From Panulirus ornatus (lineage: Eukaryota; Arthropoda; Malacostraca; Decapoda; Palinuridae), in assembly GCF_036320965.1 (NCBI RefSeq), contig NC_092225.1, positions 53,940,868 through 54,004,867 on the forward strand: 64,000 nt of DNA, read 5' to 3'. Each line of letters opens with the position of its first letter. The stretch's first letter is position 1. The notes under the pieces were generated by a model. That model searched no databases and was not told the origin of the DNA. It saw nothing but the letters and a program-made list of their open reading frames with translations. Made by a program: the position numbers and the translations under genes. Positions 21,708 through 32,629 of the stretch are shown here, piece after piece.

Positions 21708-22264
21708 CAGGAGCCTATATAGCGACGCAATCTTGAGTAAGATAAGAAATGAATAAGTACAGGTCGAGTAAGGTAAATGAATAAGCAAGCACCGGACGAG
21801 TCTAGTCGTGATCGACATGAAGAAATCCCGGTGTGTCAAACTTGTACGCTCCCCCACCCGCGCGCTGACTGGATCTCGAAACCGATTGTATGGCGCCAAT
21901 CTGACTATTGTTTGGGCCGTGCAGGTAGCAGTATTATCGTGCCCCTTGCTTTGCGTGACAAGCTGTCATGATGATATAATAGCTCACGATGTGACAGCAG
22001 GTCCGCTGGTGACACCAGTAATGCCAGTGACATTAAACGTATTGTTACGCCTGGCAGCGACGTGAGCCGGATGTTCGGAGGACTGTTACGTTCGATCTTT
22101 ACATAAACTAATGACTCCCTTCACCATAAGAAAAAAAAGACATTCATATGACAAGAACTTTCCTTTTTAATGTGATTTAAAGACTTTATTTTTTTTTTCT
22201 GAAACGAGCGGCGTGGCATGACCCGGGATGAGCGGGGAGAGGTACTGAGAGGGAGGAGGGCGAG
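19646..22264. other. No recognisable gene; several simple repeats
   Basis: It contains (GAT)n at 19938-19980, a poly-C run followed by (CA)n at 20683-20721, and a second poly-C at 21018-21031. A T-arm-like hairpin (ctggg, loop, cccag) lies near 21266-21286 on the minus strand, but no tRNA body accompanies it. Short frames show no known domains. Confidence 0.4.
21651..21705. repeat. (CA)n microsatellite
   Basis: About 27 CA units. Confidence 0.97.
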
Positions 22265-22360
22265 AGAGGAAGACAGCTCAGGTAGACGGGCGGAGCTCGC
22301 CTCCAGGACCTGCACGTGTGACTCAGGGAGTCCCCGGTTCGATCCCTCCCAGGGAGGAAG
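22265..22360 (+). other. tRNA-like sequence (SINE head or tRNA pseudogene)
   Basis: An A-box-like agctcaggtagacgg (22275-22289) lies ~60 bp upstream of an exact B-box-type ggttcgatccc (22336-22346), the spacing of an internal pol III promoter. The flanking bases do not form a proper T stem or acceptor stem, so a functional tRNA is unlikely. Confidence 0.4.
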
Positions 22361-22424
22361 AGGTCGGGGTAACCCCCCAGGAAAAGGGACGGTACATCTA
22401 CCCTACACCACGATTCAGCACGGT

Positions 22425-22980
22425 ATCAGCAGCCTCATGACTCACTACAGTGAATGGGTAACCCCGTGACTCAGCACGGTACAAGCAGCCTTATGACTCA
22501 CCACAGTGAATGGGTAACCCCGTGACTCAGCACGGTGCAAGCAGCCTTATGACTCACCACAGTGAATGGGTAACCCCGTGACTCAGCACGGTACAAGCAG
22601 CTTCATACTCACTACAGTGAATGGGTAACCCCGTCATTCAGCACGGTATCAGCAGCCCCATGACTCACTACTGTGAATGGGTAACCCCGTGACTCAGCAC
22701 GGCATCAGCAACCCCATGAGTCACTACAGTGAATAGAGTAACCCCGTGACTCAGCACGGTACAAGCAACCCCATGACTCACTACAGTGAATGGGTAACCC
22801 CGTCACTCAGCACGGTATCAGCAGCCCCATGACTCACTACTGTGAATGGGTAACCCCGTGACTCAGCACGGTATCAGCAGCCCCATGACTCACTACTGTG
22901 AATGGGTAACCCCGTGACTCAGCACGGTACAAGCAACCCCCATACTCACTACAGGAAAAGGGTAACCCCGTGACTTAGCA
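22425..22980. repeat. 56-bp satellite array, clean part
   Basis: About ten units carry gactcagcacggta, actcactacagtgaatggg and taaccccgtg. Units are well conserved here and then break down abruptly after 22930. Confidence 0.93.
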
Positions 22981-23640
22981 AAGGTCCCAAACAAAACCCC
23001 CTGACTCACTACAGTGAATGGGGAAACCCCCTGAAATCACACCCGGGACAAACAACCCCAGACTCCCCCTTAGTTAATGTACCCCTTGATACAGTACGAC
23101 CCCTTGACCACTACTTTTGAAGGAAACCCCCTTTAGCACGGATCACCCAAGCCCAAAAACCCCCTATTACTTTGAAATGGGTACCCCTTGATCAGAACGT
23201 TTTTCAGAAAGCCCTTGACCACAAAACCCTTAAGGTAACCCCGTAAACCCCCACCCACGACAACACCCTTGACCACATAAAAAATTAACCCGGATACACG
23301 TTAACACGGGGGCCCCTTGACACACGGTGAAGGGTAACCCCGGACCCAGACGGAAAAAACCCAAAGCAACCCCATTTGACCATTTTCGGGGAATGGGGGT
23401 TTTTAACCCCCGCCTTAAAGGTTCAGACCAAAACCCCCCACGGGGGGGGTAACCCCCCCGTAAAATCGACGGTATCCCCCCCCTAACGTAAGGTAACCTG
23501 ATGGGGGCACGTAAAGCAAAAAATAAACCAACGGGGGAAGGGGGGGTTTCCCCGTGATTTAGGGTTTCCCAAGGGGCAACCCAATGATTTACCTTCAGGG
23601 GAATGGTTCCCCTAAAACTCAAGCCGAAAATCAGGGGGCC
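22981..23640. other. Corrupted continuation of the 56-bp array (probable poor consensus)
   Basis: Fragments of the same unit (taacccc, cttgac, cggtat) persist. They are mixed with inflated homopolymers (cccccccc, gggggggg, aaaa) and many small indels, unlike ordinary divergence seen in neighbouring repeats. A 130-codon minus frame at 23230-23622 falls entirely in this tract and should not be trusted. Confidence 0.6.
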
Positions 23641-23840
23641 CCTAAATACTTGGGGGGTTTCCTTCTGAATGACTGTAGGGGGTTTCCTTTAAAGTGACTT
23701 TTTTGTAGGGGGGTTCATCTAAAGTGACTGTGGGGGGTTCTTTCTGAAGTGACTGTAGGGGGTTTCTTCTGAAGTGACTGTAGGGGGTTCTTTCTGAAGT
23801 GACTGTAGGGGGTTTCTTCTGAAGTGACTGTAGGGTTCGG
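23641..23840. repeat. ~27-bp repeat block
   Basis: Six or so units contain gaagtgactgtagggggtt and variable T runs. It lies at the far end of the corrupted tract and may be a derived part of the same satellite. Confidence 0.75.
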
Positions 23841-24162
23841 TGACAGAGTAGCTATACCACAATAGAGGTTCCATTATGATGACGGTGGGTTACAGTGGGA
23901 GGGTAATTATAGGGGGGGGGGGGGTCCCCGTGATGCATGAGTACATTAGGCTGGAGAGATGTATCGAAATGGATTCTGAGAACAGGTGGTCGTTGAATGG
24001 CTGGCGACGACTGATTGTACGAGTGTGACGAGGTAAGTACACAGGCTGTGAAGGTAAGAAGGGTTGTTCGACGTTGAAGCCCGGGGGGGAGGAAGTCCGC
24101 TGAGACATGATGATAGAGGCGACACTGATTATACAGGTCCCGCAGAGAAGCCATTACAGTGA

Positions 24163-24224
<62 letters not shown>
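24163..24224. repeat. (GA)n microsatellite
   Basis: About 30 GA units. Confidence 0.97.
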
Positions 24225-24226
<2 letters not shown>

Positions 24227-24440
24227 GATTGTATACACGACGCGAGTTCTTGACGGACTGACAGCAGGCTTTTACCAGCGAGAGTGGCCTTGGCGCGTCA
24301 GCATGATCAGCAGCAGCGTGGAATATGCAACCACGGGCGGGAGCAGGTGGTCTGCCTCCGTGGCTCACTGGTATTCCGCTGCCAGGACCAATCATCATCA
24401 CCCTAGCCCTCGGGATGAGACCAGACACAATAGCCACAGT

Positions 24441-24443
<3 letters not shown>

Positions 24444-24471
<28 letters not shown>
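24444..24471. repeat. (GT)n microsatellite
   Basis: About 14 GT units. Confidence 0.95.
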
Positions 24472-24792
24472 GATGGGTTGGGGGTAGGGGTGACATGCTC
24501 GCCACAACATCCAGTGGGTGGCAGACGAATGGAAAAAAAAAAAGATGAGTGAGTCAGGCAACCTTAGTACTGTGATCCCCAGCGCGCCTTAGTTAAGGAA
24601 TCGTCAGGGATGCTCATCCGGGGAGACTGTCCTCCGCCGAACACATCCTGCGTCGCTGTTGTGGGAGGCAGTCGAACTACGTGGTGAACCCTATTGGCTC
24701 CGCATTAAGCAGGAAAGACGCAAGTCCCGGGCCCACACAGATGATCATCGACGTTACCAACACAGGAAGTTGTGCTGCTTCTATTAAAGGTC

Positions 24793-24829
<37 letters not shown>

Positions 24830-25315
24830 TACACACACACGTGCAACGGAAGTTTCAAGCCTGGAATGAATAAGCCAAAGATTATACACAACATGAGCGA
24901 GGTATGTGCACCTCTCTTCTGGTGTAGCCTATCGCGACAACGTGCCTGCCTCGCGCTAGCGTTGACGGCAGAGATGGGTGACCCACACCCGTATCTCGAC
25001 ATTGCATCACAGGAGGACATGGCGAGGACGCCAATTATTTGTTATTCTCCTAGCAGGGTCGTCAGTTTCTTTGTTACGCACAGTGGATAACGTTATCTTA
25101 ACGTTATGGGATGATAGTAAACACCAGGGTTAAATCTACATATAATACAAGAAATGAAGAGTATATGATAACAAAAGCACATTAATCGGGTACAAACGCT
25201 TTCGTTAACACTTAACATTCAATATTCCACATTCTACATTCCGGGTAAAATTTCCTTTAGGACAATTTGACACATTCGTCGGGAAATTCTTTGACAAGTT
25301 ATGTTAATGTTACAC
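24472..25315. other. No recognisable gene; one (CA)n tract
   Basis: It contains (CA)n with a cgcgcgc block at 24792-24840. No open frame carries a recognisable motif. Confidence 0.4.
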
Positions 25316-25319
25316 TCAG

Positions 25320-25686
25320 ACTCAACGCAGTCTACCATCTTACAATCTAGGCCAGCGGTGAGCCGCAGTGCCTAAGGGTCGAGACAAGGAAAACTTACAT
25401 CACCTCGCTGGGCATGTGACTGTTGAAGGAATCAGCGGCTGGATTGTCGTCTTGGCCGTTTATTTGGAGGGGCAGCCAGGCAGGAGCGGCCAGTCCCGCC
25501 TTGACCTGCCGCCTTCGGCTACGATAGGTAGGAATGACCACAATTACTCTGGATTGGTCAAAAGACTGATTGTCAACGCCCTCATCTCGACGTGATTGGC
25601 TGGAGACCTAAGGTCCGGCCCTCATACTGTCTTTTAAAGGTCCAGCCCTGCGTCTCTGACGACGCAACCAGCATGGGTGGACGACC
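25320..25686 (+). mobile_element. Unclassified interspersed repeat, copy 2
   Basis: It matches 8680-8790 and 9079-9303 in the same order and strand, without the ~290-bp internal segment of that copy. The best-conserved part is 25459-25686. The end is sharp at gtgggtggacgacctttc-like sequence in both copies. No coding capacity or terminal repeats are visible. Confidence 0.7.
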
Positions 25687-27270
25687 TTTCCCAGGCATGA
25701 CCCAGTGGCTGACCCAGGGTCACTTGACGATATGACCTGAAGAATAATAAGCGTCAGACTGCGACATGCACCGCTAATTTGGCCACCTGGAGTGAGGCGT
25801 GTGAGATCCTTGGTAGACGGAGGGAGTGGCCGAAGAATCTCTCTCGACCTCCCAGGTCACCATGGCTTACTTATAACTTCCAACTTTCTGTTACAGACAC
25901 TACGAACACAGCAGGCTCGTAACAATCTATAACCTCTCAACGGATGACAAGAAAGGACTTTGTTTGCTGGAACCAATACGACAGTTTGAATTCCGGCAGA
26001 GTCGCTCCGCACCAGGACTCCTCCTGTCTCCCCCATGACACCCCCTCCCCTCCCCCCCACCTCCGTACTTGAATATCAGAGAATTTCAAGATCACCAGCC
26101 TCGTCAATAACATTAATTGGTAGGTCACACCAGGTGTGGCGTCAGGAGATCCAAACATACTAAGTTCCTCGGAGAAAACCTTTCCGGACATGTCTTCGTC
26201 TCGGGTACGCATGAAGCAGCATCTGTGTGCCAGCCATCACCCTAGTTCTGGCCTGCTGCAGGGGGATGTTCTCGGGTCCTGTTATGAGGAAAGGAAAATG
26301 ATCCAAAGCATTCTCTAAACCCGGTACCTGAGGCCTAGTCTGATGAATGCATCCTTATCTCTTACGAGAGGGATGTCCACCGCCACATACACCATCCATC
26401 AAAGCTTAGTCTTACTTGACAACTTCGGGAGGTATATGCGACCGTCACATGAACTTGGCTGCTTAGGAACAGACGGACACGTTTCAGCGATCAGCGATCA
26501 AGTGGACATCCTTGGGGGCAGGGGAGAACTGTGAGTCGCTCAGGACCAATGTGGAAACAGATGAGCGAAACTTAGCATTGGTTGCTTAAAAGAGAACGCA
26601 ACCCTCTCAACGAGACACACATCTTGGGTAAACTGCACAAATGGGATTGTCCCCCGTCCCACGACGCACACGTCTAGGATACATCCCACGAATGGGATGT
26701 GCCTCATCCCATCATAGCCTAGTGTTTTGTAAGAGGTAAGAGACTCAGGGCAGCAAGGCCAACCGGCTAAACCCACCAAGTCATCATCATCATCATCATC
26801 ATCATTTGCAACACCCAAGAGATCGTGCGGGTCCGACACACTCAAGCTCAAGTCAGATCCACTTGACCTGAGCGCGACGATCCTGACCCCTAAGGATGGG
26901 GTCAAAGGTCAGGTCGTCTTACCCAGGATACATACCACCGTGCTCAGGGGTGGTTGGTACGGTGTGGTGGTGAGAGGATTCTTACCTAACCTACGGTTAG
27001 GTTGCTCGCGGTACCATGAATGCTACGAGCGATGCTGTAGCTTCGAAAGCCTGGCAGAGCCGACCCCTCCCCGAGGCCGTAACGTCACCAGCGTCCAGAT
27101 GAGGCTGTTTGTATGGACAATCATGGTGAATGTTACCCTGGCTGGCTGCTGCCCGCGCCCCTCCACAACAAACACTGCTGATTTGCGATGCTGAGTGGAG
27201 TCACAGGCGAATAAATGGGGAATGTAAACGAAGGGAAGTGGCTGATTCCGCGTAATTAATTCAGTTGTCA
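25687..27270. other. No recognisable gene
   Basis: It contains a (CAT)n run at 26780-26805 and a diverged ~55-bp duplication containing cacgaatggga/cacaaatggga near 26620-26710. A frame at 26940-27194 holds a secretory-signal-like stretch beginning MRLFVWTIMVNVTLAG (27099). It stops after 31 residues and no splice donor of good quality follows. Confidence 0.4.
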
Positions 27271-27296
27271 GGTGTGTGTGTGTGTGTGTGTGTGTG
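27271..27296. repeat. (GT)n microsatellite
   Basis: About 13 GT units. Confidence 0.95.
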
Positions 27297-27479
27297 AGGA
27301 GGAGGAAGAATGACTGAGGATAGTTTGGAGCGGAAAGGTGAAGTCACTCTTGCTAGACGGCGTGTCTCCCTACATGATGCAGCTTGGGACTGACACGAAT
27401 AATATGTGGTTATGACGGTTATGTTCCCCTATTCCTCTAGTCCTCTAGGCTCTGGGACCGATAGAGCGAAGTTCCTTGC

Positions 27480-28580
27480 GAGATCTAGCGATGCATGTGT
27501 AGGTTTGGTTTTAGGTTAATGTTAGGCTAGGCTAGGCTAGGACTCTGAGAGGATTAAGGTTAGATCCTTAAGGTAAATGGTGCGTTAGATCCTAGGATCT
27601 TCCTGGATCTAAGACGTAAGATCTAGTGAAAGGACCTAACCTAAAGACACTACCTAGGCCTTCAGCTAGGAACCTAACGTCCTATCTCAACGTCCTAAGT
27701 CCCAAGACCCAACGTCCTTTAACCATAGACCTGACCTCAGTGAGATCTATCATCCTAACCTATGGACACCCCTACACCTAACGTCCTTAGATCTTAATCT
27801 TAGAATTAACCTAATCTGGGACATGATCTAAGGACCTAATGTTCTAACTTATGAACATAAACTCTAACTTTCCAACGTAGAACCTTTGGCCCTACCCTCT
27901 CAAGCTAACGACCAGGACTTTAACTAAGTACGTATCCTGGATTAGCACCAAACATAAAGATTTAACCAAATGTCTAGCCCAATCTGACCTAGGATTTAAC
28001 CTAGAGACTTATTATAACCAAAGACCCAACCCAGGATCTAACACCAAACGAATGAACTTAGAAATTAATGTAAGACTTAACCTAGAACTTATGGACCTAA
28101 TCTAACCTGACCTAGAACTTATGAACCCAACCTTGCCTAACCTAGAACTTATAGACATAACCTAACCTAACCTAGAACTTATGGACCTAACCTAACCTAG
28201 AACTTATGGACCTGACCTAACCTATCCTAACCTAACCTAAACTTATGGATCTAACCTAACCTAACCTAGAACTTATGGACCTAACCTAACCTAACCTAAC
28301 CTAGAACTTATGGACCTAACCTAACCTAACCTAACCTAGAACTTATGGACCTAACCTAACCTAACCTAGAACTTATGGACCTAACCTAACCTAACCTAAC
28401 CTTCCCTAGAACTTATGGACCTAACCTAACCTAACCTAGAACTTATGGATCTTATCTAACCTGACGTAGAACTTGTGGTTGTGGACCTAATCTAACTTAA
28501 CCTAGAAACTTATGAACGAAAGCTAACCTAAGATAGAACTTATGAACCTAATCTAACTTAGGGACTTGACTGACCCTGAA
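27480..28580. repeat. CCTAA-rich interstitial telomere-like tract
   Basis: From 27520 the sequence is dominated by variants of cctaa and ttagg. Between ~28085 and 28480 it becomes ordered: runs of two to five exact CCTAA units alternate with the spacer ctagaacttatgga. CCTAA is the complement of the ancestral arthropod telomere repeat TTAGG. The spacer and the degeneracy point to an internal, amplified relic rather than a chromosome end. Confidence 0.85.
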
Positions 28581-29570
28581 CCTAAACGAAGGATTTAACG
28601 CTTATCCTCACTCGACACTTGAAACTAAGCGTGCGTTTGCAAAATCACGCTTGAGCTCACTCAGGTATGCCGGATCCGCATCTTAAAGAGACATCGTGGA
28701 TCATAACCGTCGCTGGAAACTCTTAATATTACAGTTCTCAGTAATAGGAATTTGTGAATTGATTTTCTTTTTTCTATAATAAGGTTGCGAGACAGCCACA
28801 TACCACATGTAAACACATCGAGCGAACGTGTACGGCGAACGCACGCGAAGATCCTGCATTCGCATGTTAAAAACATCGACGAACGGTTTACACAAATGCT
28901 ATTTAACAATTTATTTTGGAGACAGTTTTGATATATAAGTAGACAAAACATAGATGTGTAATCTTTTTTTTAAAGATAGAGATGGGTAGAACTGAGTAGA
29001 TTTTAATTATTGTTCAATCTTGCACTAAATCTCTTTCAACTGGTTCAGTATCAGTCAGAAATTAGAATATAATTCCGTTCAGTTTGAGATCACTGCTTGT
29101 GTTCTGGAAAATAGAGGAAGGAGGTACAGTTGATCCCGCCGAGAATATACCCGACTCATAACGACCCCCCGGCTGCTCCTCTTACTGTGCGTTCGTCTAT
29201 TCAGATGAAGCTACTGTGTGTATTTACTTAGCGTGTACTTCTTGACGAGATTTTTTGCCATGAGACAAGGCTAACGCGTAGCGCTCGCTGCAGGAATATA
29301 CAGTCACGCAGAACAAGTCGTGTGAGTTAGACCTGGTGAACGGTGATGTGTGTGAGATGGAGAAATTGTGTTTGTGGTCCGAAAGCCAGCCAGCAGACCA
29401 CGTGTGGGTGAAGCGGAGAGGAAAACGACAGCAACTTGGGCTGAAAAGAGTGAAACTTGACAGCCAGTGAAGCGCTGGCTCGATGCCCACCCTTCACCAC
29501 TAAACCCTCCCGATACTCAAGCGGGTATTACCAGTAATGTATACACCTCTCCGATCGGTGGCTGATTATT

Positions 29571-29647
<77 letters not shown>

Positions 29648-31371
29648 AGATGCCACTAAAGTAAACCACATCACGATACCAGAGAAGTGATTCGCACCAG
29701 CGTGGTGGCACCCTGGGTTCATTATCATCCTTACAGGGCAGCAACACGCGTGTGATGTGGTTTACAACCAGCCGATTGTACGGTGATCTGAGGAATGACT
29801 GTGTCTCGCTTGAGGTTGACTTTGTACATGGGTCTGGTATCACAAGTCTCACCTGATGGAGGAGTCTCTTTTTGGATTAGCTAGAGAAAGCGTTCGAGTA
29901 GGCAGCTCTTCAGTAGTATGTAAGATGGACGAGTTGTCAAACTTGATACAACTTAGAATGCATCGTAATACAACCGGTTTTTTTTTATTTCTATGTGTAA
30001 GTATGCCCTTCGGTACATAATAATTTTATACGATTTTCTTCCCCCCCAAAAAAAAGTGATTAAGATATGTTCAGCAGTGGCCTGCTGCAGCTTCCAGAAA
30101 ATCGACCATTATGACATAAGTTAGCAGTGTCATGTGAGACATACCTTGAAATGATCATACACGGCACAGAAGAATGGAAATATGAGACTAAACATTAAGT
30201 ACATGAACTTCACAGTTGGCAAAATCATATCTATCTTTTTTTTATTTTTAGACTGTTACTAGTGATGCCATTTCGTAAAACATCTCATGATTTACGGGAT
30301 TTAAGATGGCGCGAAGCAACTTTAACGTCGTATAAGATGTAATATTTTCGACATAAGTCGCTATAAGGAGCCTAAGACTTCCACTTCAGGACCATGAAGC
30401 TAGAAAACATTTCCGTACATGGCAGAACAAATGTAAACATACAGCCTCTTCTATATGTTATTTCTGGAGGATGTGAGTTACTTCCTGTGAAAGCTAAGCT
30501 TTTCGAAAATAGGATGAACGAAATTTGGTAATATTTTTGTGACAGCTACATCACACTTTTACATACTGTCTCACATCACAGAGCTTGCTTGCTTGAAGCA
30601 AAATCGCCGCTTCAGTGGATATCATTAGCCATAACAAGGCAAAACAGTGAAAAGTATCCTCCGGAGCCTACGTTGGCTTACGTTCTCGGTCGTGTGCGAC
30701 CCATTTCCTTCATTGGCAACACTATGACGCCACCTCGCAGCCTAGTTTCTAAAACTATAGACACGGTACTTTGAATATGGAGAGGATTTTATTGTATTTG
30801 TATAGCTTTGTAGTTGTAATGGGCCATGATTTTACTCTTTACGGTCCAGAGCATTAGAGCACCGTGGTCACATGCGTTTGGCAACGCAACGACGCAGGAA
30901 GAGGAGGAACGAACCTAGTCTGAGGTTGGGTGTTTGGGGGTATATATAGGGCTGTCGACTGCCAGGGTCATCAAGGCCGTCAACTTACGTTACGTCCACC
31001 TATCGCAAAATCTTTCACACCTTCTTCAGGTGTTAAAGATAACTCCAAGACCACATACAGTCTCACTGCTATGCAATGTGGCCCATGAGTCTAAGGCTGT
31101 GCCCTAAAGAGAGTGCTTTTGCCAAACTTCAGCTGGGAAGGCCGCGGGGAAATGTATTTATTTCAACAAGTTACGAAGGCGTGTAGCATAAACAGACAAG
31201 AAAAATACTCAGCTTCCAAGCTTTTGACCTCAATCGCCAGTCGTCGGTAGCGATACAGAAGTCCCATCTAACTAGAACAAACTATTCTCAGACTTACCAG
31301 CGGGGTGAAGGAGGGAGGGCCGCTCCCTTGAGCCAAACCGTATACTATAAATTTAATTGACTATAATGGTG

Positions 31372-31374
<3 letters not shown>
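28581..31374. other. No recognisable gene
   Basis: Mixed sequence with unconvincing frames. It includes (GA)n at 29573-29644 and a perfect 14-bp inverted repeat, gtaaaccacatcac at 29661-29674 and its complement at 29752-29765. I see no domain, RNA gene or promoter that I would defend. Confidence 0.4.
29573..29644. repeat. (GA)n microsatellite
   Basis: About 36 GA units. Confidence 0.98.

Positions 31375-31437
<63 letters not shown>
31375..31437. repeat. (TA)n microsatellite
   Basis: It abuts the 3' end of a minus-strand LINE-B fragment. Confidence 0.98.
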
Positions 31438-31440
<3 letters not shown>

Positions 31441-31755
31441 TTCGCTGTCTACCGCGTTAGCGAGGTAGCGTTAGGAAAAGACAACAAAGGCCACATTCGC
31501 TCACGCTCAGTCTCTAGCTGTAATGTATAATGCATCCAAAACACAGCTCCCTTTCCACATCCAGGCCCCACAAAACTTTTCATGGTTTACTCCAGACGCT
31601 TCACATTCCCAGGTTCAATCCATTGACAGCACGTCGACCCCGGCATACCACATCGTTCCAATTCACTCTATTCCTTGCACGCCTTTCACCCTCCTGCATG
31701 TTCAGGTCACGATCGCTCAAAATCTTTTTCACTCCATCCTTCTACCTCCAATATA
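31438..31755 (-). mobile_element. LINE-B 3' fragment with internal 3' UTR deletion
   Basis: It carries the terminal motif (accgcgttagcgaggtagcg) joined directly to ttaggaaaagacaac, so about 230 bp of 3' UTR present at 34816-35100 and 51599-51890 are missing. Both deletion ends lie at the repeated gcgaggtagcg motif, consistent with recombination between those direct repeats. The remaining part encodes the last ~40 residues of the C-terminal domain before the 5' break at ~31755. Confidence 0.85.
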
Positions 31756-32155
31756 ATTTCACTGGTATTCTCTTTTAAACTGTCTAAATGAAAAATAAAT
31801 GTATGATTATGTCTGCTTCACTGTTTTAATGATTTACACTTGTGACTTATGAATTTATCGTGTCAAGTTAACTTTACCTGTCATAAAGCACGAATGCCTA
31901 TAAAGCACGAACATATGCCTATAAACACGAAATTTACTTTGCAAATTCATACAAATTTGTATTATGGAACGAAATTTCCTTAATTAGTTATCTGTTTTTC
32001 GTTATTAGATATAAATGTTTTGAAAAAATGGTTGTTGGATTCATAACACACTCCTGTGCCAAAGCTGTACTGAATTATTTAAAAATTTCAGTTATGTTAG
32101 TGATTTAACATCCAAGCACAAGAAGTGCTGAGTTCTTCATAATACATTTCCTTGC
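31756..32155. other. AT-rich sequence, no gene
   Basis: AT-rich with a short ataaagcacgaa-type duplication near 31884-31935. No frame of interest. Confidence 0.45.
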
Positions 32156-32159
32156 GTCT

Positions 32160-32450
32160 CTTGAGCCTTGGTAACGTTAACAAGCGTTATTTCCCTGCTT
32201 TGAGAACGTTAACAAACGTTATTTCTTTGCTTTGACAACGTTAACAAACGTTATTCCCCTGCTTTGACGACGTTGTTAACAAACGTTATTTCCCTGCTTT
32301 GACGTTAACAAACGTTATTTCTCTGCTTTGACAACGTTAAGAAACGTTATTCCCCTGCTTTGACAACGTTATTAACATACGTTATTCCCCTGCTTTGACA
32401 ACGTTATTGACAAACGTTAGTAGTGCCGGCTTCAGCAACGTTATCAACAA
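32160..32450. repeat. ~32-bp minisatellite with paired AACGTT sites
   Basis: Nine or so units contain aacgttaacaaacgttattt and ccctgctttgac. A three-base att insertion (acgttattaac) distinguishes some units. Each unit has two ACGTT motifs, making the array locally self-complementary. Confidence 0.92.
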
Positions 32451-32581
32451 ACGCCTTCACGTCACCATGATCCCTGGACCGACTGCCCGCAGCAGGTGCT
32501 GCCGCAGTACGACGCGGACACCAGAGCGAGGAGCCACACTCTCTCTCAGGCCTGACCCTCGTGGTACATGTGAGAGAGAGA

Positions 32582-32629
<48 letters not shown>

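Noticed and set aside
23230..23622. 130-codon minus frame
   Set aside because: It falls in the corrupted homopolymer-rich tract and its frame depends on unreliable bases.
27099..27194. Secreted peptide starting MRLFVWTIMVNVTLAG
   Set aside because: It ends after 31 residues with no mature region and no good splice donor; could be chance.
27480..28580. True telomere
   Set aside because: CCTAA runs are short, interrupted by a fixed spacer, and flanked by ordinary sequence on both sides.
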